A DNA stretch of 64,000 bases, taken from Doris montereyensis. Its lineage: Eukaryota > Mollusca > Gastropoda > Nudibranchia > Dorididae. The stretch spans positions 201,001-265,000 of the forward strand of contig JAXRKP010000534.1 of the NCBI GenBank assembly GCA_037039925.1. Direction: 5' to 3'. Positions 13,090 to 64,000 of the stretch are shown here, piece after piece; positions within the stretch are counted from its first letter, which is position 1; every line of letters starts with the position of its first letter. Below the pieces are notes generated by a model. The model searched no databases and was not told where the DNA came from. It worked only from the letters and a program-made list of their open reading frames with translations. The position numbers and the translations under genes were made by a program.

Positions 13090-13789
13090 CAATGGAACCT
13101 CTCTAATCGGGGAATCAGGAAACCCGGCCAATCCTCTCTTAACAGGAAAGGTCCCTGGACTTGCGTTGCTTATCATCACCATTTCCCCCATATTTATTTA
13201 TTCTTTCACTCACTTTTTATATAACTATTACACATGCATTAGTGCTACACATGTTATACATTGCATAATGTGTACACAATGTCACAAGTGCCAGTTCACG
13301 ACGACCATAAGCCAGACACACCAGACATTCATTAAGAAGAGGTGTGAAAGCAGGCGCCGAGCCAGACCTTGTTCGTCCACCTAACACAATACAGTAGGTG
13401 TAGACACAGGGCGGCGCTTAGTAAGTTGTGCACTGTCATGATATTTGATTGCCCGCCTCATCCGTCAATCGCAAGGGTGACACGAGAGGAGATTTAACAA
13501 TTCACCATGCCTTCTTGGTTACGTGTCTTGTCTATCTATCGTCCAAGGAAGATTGATTGTGAGTGTGAGTTTCACCTTTGATGAAAGCCATCTAATTTTT
13601 TATCAACTGGTCCTGTGGCTACTTTTTCGTTTCAATTCTGCATTTTACCACTCTGAGTAGGGCATAGATGCCTTTAACTGCTGAGGGAAAACCAAAATCT
13701 CTAGGTCCCCAGCAAATCAGGAAACCCTGGCAAATCGGGACGATTTTACAATCCACTGAGACGTCCCGATTAGAGAGGTTCCATCACTG
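13090..13789. mobile_element. pogo/Tigger-like MITE
   Basis: A 700-bp element flanked by TA on both sides. The ends are inverted: CAATGGAACCTCTCTAATCG on the left and, read from the right end inward, CAGTGATGGAACCTCTCTAA. Left and right subterminal regions share AATCAGGAAACCC. CAGTG termini and TA target duplication are typical of pogo/Tigger elements. No transposase frame is present, so it is non-autonomous. Confidence 0.75.
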
Positions 13790-13799
13790 TAGTAATAAT

Positions 13800-15340
13800 A
13801 ATAATAACGATGATGATGATAATGATGATAGTAATTCAAAACATGTATTGTAATGCAATTTCTCATGCAGTGGTCCTGCATGCTACATGAAAATACAGCA
13901 ATTCAGGTTAAGATATATATGAACTATGATTGAAATATTCAGGTACAATGGTTTTTGTCTTTAATCATGATCTGTGTATAACTATAAATAGAAAAATCGT
14001 TGTCAACAGTAATTTTTTGCATGAGATGTTTATAGATCAAGAGAATGTTTAAAGAATGTAAAAAAACAAAAACATAAAATACTATTTCACATCATATTTT
14101 AAAATTGCCTCTTTACAGAAGAGCAGATTTTATTTCCGTAATATTATAAGAAAGGGCTGTTTTTGTAAAGTAGGAAATTGATGTATTCCAAGCACGGCAT
14201 AATAAAGCAAGAAAATTGTGAAACATTTAGCCATCAAGTGCCTTGCAAGGCTTGCCTTTTTATTTTAAAAAATCTAATTGGTGGCTATTTTTGGAAACCA
14301 CATATTTTTACCAAATCACAATTCTTAATTTAAATGCAGGGTTGCTTTGGACTTAAACTTAGAACACTGACGTGACAGTCTGGTCGGTGGCTATTTTTGG
14401 AAACCAGATTTTCACCCAACCAGAATGTTAGAACACAGAACAGCCTTGTATTTTAAAAGTGTAATTGCAAGGAAGGTGATGAAGAGCTGAGCCAAAAATT
14501 GTTAGAAGTGAAAAAGGAGTAGAAGAAGAAGAGAGACTGTTAAAGAGTTTAAGTTTAAATGCTTGTTTGTGTGTTTATGTACATAAGTAAAGGAGGCTAG
14601 GGTTAGAAGTTGTTGGCTTTTTTCCTCTCACAAAATTCCCAAATAGAACGTAGAGTGGATTTTAGAATTGAAATGTGAAAAGCTGTACGTACACAACCTC
14701 TGGAATTCTCTTTCTATTCAGTCGTCTGTCTGTGTAGAAGTAACCCAACAGAACAGACACAATATACACTAGCACTTTTATCTAATACATGTAAGGCCAG
14801 GGTTATGTCGAAACTGATGAACATTAAGGAAATGAAATGATATCAATATTATAGTATTATGTTGGTTTATAATATTAATATTATAAACCAACAGGCTTAA
14901 GGTGTGAAAATTCTGTTCTCCATTTCAACAAATTGTTGTGTCAAGAACTAGAGTCAATAGGGATACACGGATTGCTATACTCATATGGTTATTATATGGG
15001 TTTCTATTGGTTCCTGTGCCACGGAATCCTTAGACAAAGCATAGGGTCTTCCTGACGTTAAAAAAAGAAAAGAAAAAAAGTGTTACTAATTTTAGACTTA
15101 TACGGTTTTGCGACTTTCACCGTCAATATTATGTCATGATCTCAGAGTGAATTAAGAGGAGAACAGTAGGATCAAATACATGTGAATGCATGATAGGAAA
15201 GAAACAGGACCTACCAGGAACACCAACCGAATACTGACCACTGGCAGTCAAGTACATTGGTCCAATTCTACAAAGAATGTTAAGGAGGTGCACTTATACT
15301 TATAAATAACCTTGTTATTTCACAATGAGGACTTAATTGT
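13800..15340. other. Intergenic DNA, includes a perfect palindrome and a dispersed repeat
   Basis: No exon seen. At 14861-14892 lies a perfect 32-bp palindrome with half GTTGGTTTATAATATT. At 14950-15050 is a copy of a dispersed sequence (CATATGGTTATTA, GGGTTTCTATTGGTTCCTGT) that recurs inverted at 35905-35985. Confidence 0.6.
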
Positions 15341-15411
15341 GATTACAACTTTTTAAACTTTAAGATAAGTTGATACAAACCACTGTAAACTTTTCCTTAC
15401 TTTGCCCTGAA

Positions 15412-15845
15412 AATGAAACATAAAAAAACCACCCCAAAGAACCCACAAATAAGTCAACAGGCAAAAAGAAGAGAAAAAAAACCACCCCAAAGAACCCACA
15501 AATAAGTCAACAGGCAAAAAGAAGAGAAAAAACCTCCAAAGAACCCACAAATAAGTCAACAGGCAAAAAGAAGAGAATAAAAAAACCACCCCAAAGAACC
15601 CACAAATAAGTCAACAGGCAAAAAGAAGAGAAAAAAAACCACCCCAAAGAACCCACAAATAAGTCAACAGGCAAAAAGAAGAGAAAAAAACCCCCAAAGA
15701 ACCCACAAACAAGTCAACAGGCAAAAAGAAGAGAACAAAAAAAACACTCCAAAGAACCCACAAATAAGTCAACAGGCAAAAAGAAGAGAAAAAAACACTC
15801 CAAAGAACCCACAAATAAGTCAATAGGCAAAAAGAAGAATAAAAA
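15412..15845. repeat. About 52-bp minisatellite
   Basis: Eight or nine copies of a unit with ACCCCAAAGAACCCACAAAT and AAGTCAACAGGCAAAAAGAA, differing mainly in the length of an A run. Confidence 0.93.
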
Positions 15846-16324
15846 AAAATCAATTATGATTATAGTAAAATCATGAACTTTTTATGTGGCACACATTTTA
15901 AAAAAGATTCCCAATTTTGCTGCACAAATTCATTACAAAAAGAAGCATTGAAGAAAAAAATGAATTCACGTTTGTTAGGAAATAATAAAATAAATAAAAC
16001 AGTGTAATTTACATACAGGAAAATTACATAAAATTTTCCGTATTGCTTTACAGAATCATTTAAAAATACTATTTGCAATTTACATTTACAAATCAGAAAA
16101 ACGTGTTTTACAAGGAGATTGCTACAAGGAAGAGAAGTTTTATAACAACTGGAACGGTGAATGAAAGACCATAAATATCATATCGGTACATTTTTTACAA
16201 GTTTTGATCGCAACATTGCAAAATTTAGTGACAAATCATTATATTAAAAAAACAGACAATGAATAATATCAATGCCCCATAGGAATGTAGAGAAGGCAAA
16301 TACAAGGAATAGACAGAAAAAAAT

Positions 16325-16410
16325 CCTGGTCACCATGGGGATCCAACCCGTAACCCATGGCTTCACCATGGAAAGAAAGCGGGCTACCAACCGAGCTATC
16401 TACACTCCTT
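16325..16410 (-). mobile_element. SINE family B, tRNA-like head
   Basis: The minus strand reads GTAGATAGCTCGGTTGGTAG (box A) and GGGTTGGATCCCC (box B). It is related to heads at 33225 and 49094. Confidence 0.6.
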
Positions 16411-16424
16411 ACACTGTTTGTCTA

Positions 16425-16800
16425 CATTCAAAAAGAGCAAAGAAACTTCCATCTCAACCCAAATATTGGAGGCAAGATGGAGACTATTTGGGCATATTTT
16501 GAGAAGGAACCCGCAAATCCCTGCAAAGAAGGCAATGGCAATTGGCATACTATTTCATAAACAATAACAAAAAGATCGAAGGAAGACCCACAACAACATT
16601 GCCACTAATAATAACATTAAACAACAACCTTAAAAGAGTTCCAGGAAACACGCTTAAGTTAACAACCACAGACCAGCCTCGAACTAATACGAGACTTTGT
16701 ACAAAACAGAACTGAATGGCTATCCTTCACCGCAGAAATTAGTAGAAAAGTCGAGGCTGGAAAGTCTGATGACATTGCTAGCGGAAGTTGCTAAGTCATT
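16425..16800 (+). pseudogene. LINE reverse-transcriptase C-terminal remnant
   Basis: Across shifting frames one reads RRWRLFGHIL-like, then KIEGRPTTTLPLIITLNNN, LKRVPGN, LKLTTTDQ and WMAILHRRN. GHxLRR...RGRPxTTLP followed by a W-rich end is the usual C-terminus of a non-LTR retrotransposon ORF2. It is broken by several frameshifts and stops. Clade not assigned. Confidence 0.5.
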
Positions 16801-17294
16801 AAGTCACTGCTGTGCACCCAGATAATAACGATAACTTCTAGTTAAAAAAATTAAATGCAGTCTGTTATTTTAAAGCATTGAATGAAATTGATATACATGT
16901 GTATACATGGGAATATTATGAAGGATATTTTATAAGGATATAATAATAATATAAAGCAAAGCACAGCAAAATTTGGATAGACATGAAATATGGTGGTTTC
17001 CATCTGAAATTTTGTTGAACTAATATCCTTGGATTAAAATTACAATAGGGGAGAAATAGAATTGTCATTTTTATCCTCAGCTTATTGCAAAACCTTAGCC
17101 AAAAGTTAGACTATTTAAAAAATTCACCATATAGTGGGATAAACATTTTGGCCATTTATGCAGCCTTAAATAAAATATTTCTTTTATGTTTTGCTTAATT
17201 TTCTTCCACTTCCACATACATATCCGTCATGATTAAATGTTCATCTTTGAATTGAAATTTCCACAGATGAACATACAGGAGCGATTTTCATTTT

Positions 17295-17500
17295 GGATTT
17301 TACCCACATCCAGCGTTAAGGTGGCCTCAGGGTTTTTAGAAGGATTTTTGTAATTTTGCCTGTAAACAGCCCAAATTCCATGCACAGTGTGTTATAATGT
17401 GCCCATGAGATTTTTGTTTTTATTGTCAGTCTCTGATGGAACTAGTGGCGTCGGTGGCTGGGCAGTTAGGCTGCCGGTCTGGGGATGTAACATGTAACAA
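17295..17500 (-). mobile_element. SINE family C core joined to a SINE A-like head
   Basis: It contains GATTTTACCCACATCCAG, then TTTTGCCTGTAAACAGCC and TATTGTCAGTCTCTGATGG, followed by a plus-strand SINE A-like head (GGCGTCGGTGGCTGGGCAG). Confidence 0.55.
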
Positions 17501-17744
17501 TGTAACTGTAATTGTTAGTGCCATAGGCTGCTTCAGTTTCAGCTCTGACTTTCCCTTTGATTTTTGCTTGCTTTAGATATCAAAGTGTGACATAAATTAT
17601 ATGTATCTATTCATCTCTAAACGGTGCATCCTTTTGTGCAACATTGTAGATTTATATAACAGTGCATTCGAATATTTGTGGATTTTTTACATTATTATAC
17701 AGATGTGAGAGCTTGCTCTTCAAGTTTCAATCGTTAGTTTTATT

Positions 17745-18497
17745 TTGAACTGTTTTTATCCACCACGGACCATGGCCATTCTCAATAACAACACAAGCAT
17801 TATTCCAGCCGTTACATACAAGGCAAGTGATCTGATAACACATCGTCATTACAGTAGTCTACATTTGCCAGTCATTGACTTATTGAGGCAGTACCACTTA
17901 TATACAAACACATACAAACGCACACGAAGAAGGAAGAGGGGCGGGAAGATTCAATAAACAAAAACAAAAACGGCACTCCAATGCCAACAATTTACTTTTC
18001 ATTAGACCGACACCAAACGCCACAAATCTGTCTGATTTGGACCCTTTAAAGGTTGTGCTGTTAAATGCACGCTCTGTTCGTAATAAAACAACACTACTGA
18101 ACGAATATATAATTTACTGTGACAAAGACTTACTTTTCATAACAGAAACCTGGCTAAAAGATGATAGTAATTGCATTTTGAATGATATGTTACCATCTGG
18201 TTACTCTTTTGTTAAATGAGACCGTCCCCATGGCAGAGAAGGTGGTGGACTAATGGTGATTTTTAAAACGGCATTGGACATCGAACTGATAAACTCTATG
18301 CAACCATCCACATTTGACGTCCTTGAATGTAACATGAAGACCAATAAGTGTTATTACAAGTTCGTTTTGATATATCGCCCCCGGCATCCAAGAAAAACAA
18401 TACCTCCATTACCAAGTTTATAAATGAATTTCAAGATCACATCATCGATATTTCTGCTAAAACAAATAACCTATATTTTCTTGGAGATTATTATCAT
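17745..18497 (+). pseudogene. L2/CR1-like LINE 5' fragment (endonuclease domain)
   Basis: A first frame ends in YTNTYKRTRRRKRGGKIQ, as in the short region before the endonuclease of L2/CR1 elements. The next frame has VVLLNARSVRNKTTLLNEY and LLFITETWLKDDS, the N-terminal motifs of an apurinic endonuclease domain. Later frames give EGGGLMVIFKTA and NNLYFLGDYYHK. Stops and frameshifts break it. A SINE A copy is joined to its 3' side at 18498. Confidence 0.7.
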
Positions 18498-18730
18498 AAG
18501 GTCCCGAGTTTGAATCCTAGCAAAACTAGGTCTGAAGTTGTGTTCTTAGGAAAGACACTTACCACACATTTTCTCCACTCTACCCAGGTGCAAACGGGTA
18601 CAAGCATTAGCTAGGAGTAAAAGCCTGCATAAGACTAGCGTCCTGGCCAGGAGGTGAATATTATCACCTGTTTGAATCATGCAATAAAAACTGGGGTACG
18701 CTCTGGCTCCATGGGCCGTAACTTTACACT
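18498..18730 (+). mobile_element. SINE family A, copy 2
   Basis: It runs from AAGGTCCCGAGTTTGAATCC through GTGCAAACGGGTACAAGC, AGCGTCCTGGCCAGGAGGTG to CTCTGGCTCCATGGGCC. The box A part is missing. Confidence 0.8.
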
Positions 18731-18734
18731 TTTA

Positions 18735-18867
18735 TTCTGATTGGATCTAGGGGTTGATCCACCTACCTGGATCAGGGGGGGGGGGGGGGAAGGGTTTTAC
18801 TTGAAAAAAAAACTCGAGAAAAGTTTACAACCTGACAGGTACTTCTCCACAATCTTTTGATTCAAAG
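18735..18867 (-). mobile_element. SINE family C, partial
   Basis: GGGTTGATCCACCTACCTGG followed by a G run and a degraded head (CTTTTGATTCAAAGACTG). Confidence 0.5.
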
Positions 18868-20466
18868 ACTGTCAATGTCACTGAGTTCCCACATAGAGGA
18901 CGAAGTGTCACTGAATCCCCACATAGAGGACTGACTGATCCCCACATAGAGGACGAAGTGTCACTGAGTCACATAGAGGAAGTGTCACTGAGTCACATAG
19001 AGGACTAAGTGTCACTGAGTCACATAGAGGACTAAGTGTCACTGAGTCACATAGAGGACTAAGTGTCACTGAGTCACATAGAGGACTAAGTGTCACAGAG
19101 TCATATAGAGGACAAAGTGTCACTGAGTCACATAGAGGACAAAGTGTCACTGAGTCATATAGAGGACAAAGTGTCACTGAGTCATATAGAGGACTAAGTG
19201 TCAGGAGAGTCATATAGAGGACAAAGTGTCACTGAGTCATATAGAGGACAAAGTGTCACAGAGTCATATAGAGGACTAAGTGTCACTGAGTCATATAGAG
19301 GACAAAGTGTCACTGAGTCACATAGAGGATGAAGTGTCACTGAGTCACATAGAGGACGAAGTGTCACTGAGTCCACACAAAGAGAGATAGAGGAAGTGTC
19401 ACTGAGTCATCCACATAGAGGACAAAGTGTCACAGAGTCACATAGAGGTGTCACAGAGTCCACACATAGAGGACTAAGTGTCACTGAGTCATAGAGGAGA
19501 GTCACTGAGTCCCCACATAGAGGAGAAGTGTCACTGAGTCCCCACATAGAGGATAGAGGACAAAGTGTCACAGAGTCATATAGAGGACTAAGTGTCACTG
19601 AGTCCCCACATAGAGGACATAGAGGAAAGTGTCACAGAGTCATATAGAGGACGAAGTGTCACTGAATCCCCACATAGAGGACGAAGTGTCACTGAATTCC
19701 CACATAGAGGACAAGTGTCACTGAGTCCCCACATAGAGGACAAAGTGTCACAGAGTCATATAGAGGACAAAGTGTCACTGAATCCCCACATAGAGGACGA
19801 AGTGTCACTGAATTCCCACATAGAGGATGAAGTGTCACTGAATCCCCACATAGAGGACGAAGTGTCACTGAGTCCCCACATAGAGGACAAAGTGTCACTG
19901 AATCCCCACATAGAGGACAAAGTGTCACTGACCACATAGAGGACAAAGTGTTCCCACATAGAGGATGAAGTGTCACTGAGTTCCCACATAGAGGACAAAG
20001 TGTCACTGAGTTCCCACATAGAGGATGAAGTGTCACTGAGTTCCCACATAGAGGACAAAGTGTCACTGAGTTCCCACATAGAGGACAAAGTGTCACTGAG
20101 TCCCCACATAGAGGATGAAGTGTCACTGAGTTCCCACATAGAGGACAAAGTGTCACTGAGTCACATAGAGGAAGTGTCCCCACATAGAGGATGAAGTGTC
20201 ACTGAGTTCCCACATAGAGGATGAAGTGTCACTGAATCCCCACATAGAGGATGAAGTGTCACTGAGTCCCCACATAGAGGATGAAGTGTCACTGAATTCC
20301 CACATAGAGGATGAAGTGTCACTGAGTTCCCACATAGAGGATGAAGTGTCACTGAGTTCCCACATAGAGGATGAAGTGTCACTGAGTTCCCACAGTTAGA
20401 GGACGAAATGTCACTGAGTTCCCACATAGAGGACAAAGTGTCACTGAGTCCCCACATAGAGGACGA
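18868..20466. repeat. 30-bp minisatellite, about 1.6 kb
   Basis: More than 50 copies of a unit with GTGTCACTGAGTCCCCACAT then AGAGGACAAA. The left half has shorter units lacking CCCC; the right half is homogeneous 30-mers. Because the unit is a multiple of three, all frames stay open, which explains the long proteins predicted here. Confidence 0.97.
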
Positions 20467-20469
20467 AGG

Positions 20470-22410
20470 AACAAAACTTTAAAAAAAAAAAATCTCCGTT
20501 AGGTTTGATCCCCATATGGAAACCACTGAACCGTGTCAATGCGAGGCAACAAAGTAGAAAAGCTTTCTAGCCTAGATCTAGCAAAGACGACAAGCTGGTG
20601 GTATAAATAGATGGAAGCTCGTGTCATCGTGTCAACTACCTTGTTTGCTATTTGTTTGTTACCTCTTTGTTTGTTGTTTTGTTTTGTTTTTGTTGTTCTT
20701 TTTAGAGGAATTCATGTTTTGGCTTTTTTATTTTCACTATTATTTGGGATGGGGAGGGGGTGGGGAGGGGGGGGGGAGGCGAGAGAGGGGGGGGGGATAA
20801 TTCTGAGGTGGCACTTCTAGTGTTGAATATAATATCAAGAATTTTTTTTTGTTGGGTTTGTTTTATCTTTTGATTGCTTATCTTTTACAATTTAGTTCCT
20901 TCAATTTAGAGTTAATTAGTCATTTAAATTATGATCAACTGTCTGATTAAAGTGTTAATTTTGATTAAAATGATGAAAATTCAAATTATTTAGAATTGCT
21001 GTTTTCAATTAACACAATGATTTGAATGTTGTGTGTTCTAATCAGACGTCAATGTTTCAAGACTTTGGCATAAGACTTAAAGAAAGACAATGGTACGTGG
21101 TGTAGTACTTACATCATAGCCTGAACACACAAAGTTTGAGATAAAATAAAGAAAAGGAAATATGATTATACATAACAGTGCATCAGTATAAGCATCAATA
21201 TATTTACCTTGTCTATTAATCAATTTTCTAAGCTGTCTTAAACAATCCTTTTTTTTTAATCCCAAAAGAATTTGGGAAATTTGTGATGATGAATACTTGT
21301 TAATAGCTAGATCTAGAGGAGGAAAAATATGCTCATCATTTTCTAAAATTATCCGAAAAATAAAGCATGTTATATATATATAAAAGCAAAGAGTTTAGAT
21401 AATCGTTAACATAATAACAATCTAAATTTTAAGGCATTGACGGAGCTTAAACAGGCTTATTAAAAGAGAGACTGCAGCACACAATGAAAAAGCTGAATAA
21501 ATTGCTGCATTAAGAAAAATAGTTCTAATGCATGAGTTAATATTATTAACCAGAATAAAGGCAATGGTTATGCCACAGACTGAACAGAGTGAGTATTGAT
21601 ATAAGAGACAAGGTGGAAAATTGTGTGAAGAAATTTAAAAATGAATAAACTGAAAAGTAGGTAAAACACTATGATTAGTATGATAATATCCTTTTAAGAC
21701 AGAGACAAGGTGGAAAGTTGCGTGAAGAAATTTAAAAAGGAATTAACTGAAAGATGAAGATGGATTTACAGGCCGCATCCTCACACAAGTGCAGGGTCAC
21801 CGACTGTACATCACTTATCCTTCAACAGGTCATTTCATTCAAGGTCCTTCTCAACTCCCTTGGGAGCATACAGTACATTAGCCTGTTAGTCACTTCATAC
21901 TAATACACTGACAAGATCTTTCTCTACCCATAGCTGGTTACTCATTTATACCTGAGTCGAGTGAGAACAGTAGAGGGAAGTACCTTTTCTAAGAGTCAAC
22001 ATTGTGAAGAAACACCTGGGCCAGCCAAAGGGCTTTTGAACCTATGTTGTCGTGATTACAAAATCGCAACTCAACTGTTTTTCTACAACACCTCTACAAA
22101 GCAAGAAAAACAGTCCTTTCAACGTTCATTAAAATCTAAAATCATTTCCTAAAACAACCCACAAACACAATAAAAAACCATGGTATAGAAAAATATAAAG
22201 TATTCATTATTGGCAATGTCTTCATCATTCCTACTAGAACAAAACCAACAATACATTTTCCTTCACTTCAGGAGCAGATACGTAAATGACACATTAAATA
22301 AATACGCAAAACAACATCAAAAAAATCAAAACCAATGGCAGCTAAACATGAAAAGAAATACATTTTTAAAAAATTGATTTTTGCGTCATTTCATTCAAAA
22401 CTTTGCCTGT
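20470..22410. other. Downstream flank of TRPV gene 1
   Basis: It includes a G-rich tract (20748-20796) able to form G-quadruplexes, AT-rich unique DNA, a duplicated GAGACAAGGTGGAAA segment (21606 and 21703) and an inverted copy of dispersed repeat G (21770-21900). The TRPV 3' UTR presumably occupies the right end. No exon seen. Confidence 0.5.
21770..21900 (-). mobile_element. Dispersed repeat G, copy 2
   Basis: The reverse complement matches 1450-1545: CAGGTCATTTCATTCAAGG, CTCAACTCCCTTGGGAGC and the ACTGTA/GTGACCCTGCACT part. Confidence 0.6.
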
Positions 22411-51962
<29,552 letters not shown>

Positions 51963-52460
51963 AGTTAGAAATCTTAATTAATTGTCAACTATGATGACAA
52001 TGTTATCGTTCGAAAAGCAAGTTTGTTTACATGGACGCCGCCATCTTGAATACAAACAATATGGCGGTAGTCTTGGTAGCAAGATTTATTATACAAAATT
52101 AGCCAAGATAGCACTGCCTAGTCACTCAAATGAAATTATCTTAATTCTAAAACAAAAAGTTGTTGACAACAAATGAACAGATGTAGCATGTTTGCCAATG
52201 ACAAAGGAATCAACGTTACAGACACGAGAACACAGAGCGAAATGTTTCGGTAAACAAATTTGCTTTTTGGATTAACTGATTGTTTCCGAAGACTTCCGTT
52301 TCAAATCATCTTCATAGCAACACGAGTGGCGGCGTTAACGACGAAGGGTGGGATTCGGTTAGTCGGTTTGTCGTTATCTTCAGGGGCAAATCAAGCCTTA
52401 GATTGGTACAAGGGTCTGTCGTTTTGTTGTTTCTAGGATCAGAGAATTTATTTAATCAAA
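51963..52460. promoter_or_regulatory. Shared (bidirectional) promoter, TRPV gene 1 / CIMIP2-like gene
   Basis: Only 498 bp separate the two divergent start codons. The interval holds a convergent pair of YY1-like sites (CCGCCATCTT at 52038-52047, AATATGGCGG at 52058-52067), an ETS-like ACTTCCG near 52291-52298 and a single RFX half-site AGCAAC at 52316-52321. No TATA box is evident. Sharing of regulation is inferred from the spacing; both products are expected in cilia. Confidence 0.6.
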
Positions 52461-62683
<10,223 letters not shown>

Positions 62684-64000
62684 TAAAGAGGCCAAAAATT
62701 ACATCATAACATGAGATTGTAACACGAGAAAAGAAAGAGAGAAAAAAAAATCCCATCAAGACTTAATACAAAGGAGCATTTTATATCAACACTTGTTATG
62801 TTGGAGGGATTTCTTTTTTTGAGAAATCCATCCGTTTGGAAAAAACAAACTTGTTTTTTTATATATTTTTAATGTTGTTAAACGTTTTTTATTTTGTCAA
62901 AAAAAGATGTTTTGTTGACAGTACATACTGATTGTCATGTGTGTCATATTAGAAAAAAAAACTCATATATATATATATTAAAATTTATGTCTCACAGGGT
63001 AATATTTGAATATTACGTTTCATCTTTTTTATCGGCCTCTTGTCTGTGTTTTTGTTTTGTTGCTTTTTATTTAGGGAGGGGGGGGTTTGGAGAGGTTTTT
63101 GTGGAGGTTTTTTAATGGAAAAGTTGTCGGTTGATTTACTGTGAATTTGTATTTTGTCTAAGGGGTTTTTGTTTTTTGTTTTAATTCATGAAAGAGATTT
63201 GATTTTCAATGTAAATTATCCTAACATCATGTGGTTTTTTTTCATTTTGAATAATGCCTTAACACTTCAAATCAGATTTGTTGTTTCGTTGCCTTTCGAT
63301 AAGCATATTTTGCTCAATATACGTTAAGAGATTCGTCCTCTGACCCAGACGAGGAGAAAGCTGGGAGTCTTTTTTTTCATTCCATCTTTAGAAAATATCT
63401 GACTTAAACAACAAGAGTCATATCTCTGACCCACCTCCCCCCTCCCTCACACCCTCCCCCAATTCCCCCCCAAAAAAAAAAGAATCAATGTAATATAATA
63501 TACATATCATCTTTAAGATACAGAATTAAATGTCTTTATCATCAGTAGGTAAAATTTATATACTCTGTGATACCTATATATTTAGATGAAATATGCAATT
63601 TTTAATGTTTCAATGATCATCAAATCCATGAAACTTTTTTTTTCTCCAGCATTTATATCTTTTTAACTTTGATTTATTTTACATGTGTTTTATTAACGAT
63701 GTTCCCAGTGGCTCAAGATTTATTTTCTTAATGTTCTATTTTTTACAAGTGTACTTACTTGAAACCGACTAGTTTACCTGCTAGATATTAATCATTGACA
63801 AACCTTTTCTGATTTCTGTAGAAGAAAAGAGCTACAACTTTTTTAGGCCATTACAATGCGCGAAGAAAAAAAATGAACCCCAAACAGTCTCATATATGCG
63901 TAATGCAACATGTACTATTCGCCTTTTGTTTTACGTGTTTGATGCTTTAGAAACAAAACTGAAGTTAAAGAACTTAAAGTTAGAAGTGTGTAAACTAAAT
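62684..64000 (+). other. 3' UTR and downstream flank of the CIMIP2-like gene
   Basis: AT-rich, T-homopolymer-rich DNA with no further exon recognised. A C-rich tract lies near 63426-63472. No clear AATAAA was found; GAATTAAATG near 63525 contains a weak ATTAAA. Confidence 0.5.

Noticed and set aside
18908..20399. Long repetitive open frames with SVTLCPL or SSHIEDEVSL-type repeats
   Set aside because: They are translations of the 30-bp minisatellite in several frames and both strands; a 30-bp period keeps every frame open. No start, splice site or domain.
52316..52321. RFX X-box for ciliary expression
   Set aside because: Only one half-site (AGCAAC) is present; the partner half is missing, so it is listed as weak only.

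Overview
This window is animal nuclear DNA, most likely from a mollusc and probably a gastropod. The evidence is spliced genes with long introns, an invertebrate-type TRPV channel, tRNA-derived SINEs, RTE-like and L2/CR1-like LINE remnants, and a very heavy load of micro- and minisatellites. No bacterial operon, CRISPR array or intact virus was seen. The species call is inference.

Three genes can be rebuilt by joining exons by hand. (1) A complete TRPV channel of the Nanchung/OCR type lies on the minus strand, from the start codon at 51962 to the stop at 22411. It has 16 coding exons and about 772 residues: an MGN start, ankyrin repeats, six membrane segments, a pore loop and a post-S6 TRP-like helix. 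(2) A second TRPV gene, a tandem paralogue in the same orientation, enters from the left edge. Only its exon 1 (2702-2846) and exon 2 (365-578) lie in the window. Their lengths (145 nt, and 216 nt after indel balancing) and phases match those of gene 1. (3) On the plus strand, head to head with gene 1 and 498 bp from it, a seven-exon gene (52461-62683, 303 codons) encodes a CIMIP2/FAM166-type ciliary microtubule inner protein with four G-Y-x-G-Y-[IV]-P type motifs. The shared 498 bp behaves like a bidirectional promoter. A pair of YY1-like sites in it recurs at the same place in front of the second TRPV gene.

Layout: 1-2846 start of TRPV paralogue 2; 2847-22410 intergenic, filled with satellites, SINEs, a LINE endonuclease fragment and a pogo/Tigger-like MITE; 22411-51962 TRPV gene 1, whose introns hold most of the remaining satellites and SINEs; 51963-52460 shared promoter; 52461-62683 CIMIP2-like gene; 62684-64000 3' flank.

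Two themes stand out. First, several minisatellites have recognisable seeds: SINE heads or other dispersed repeats (10.2 and 46.3 kb) and exon/5'-splice-site junctions (60.96 kb, where about nine copies of a GTAAGT donor are repeated, and 37.07 kb). Second, reading frames in otherwise well conserved exons are broken by single-base losses, nearly all in homopolymer runs (five in TRPV gene 1, one in the CIMIP2-like gene, others in paralogue 2). This points to residual long-read consensus errors rather than pseudogenes, and gene predictors would miss or truncate these genes.
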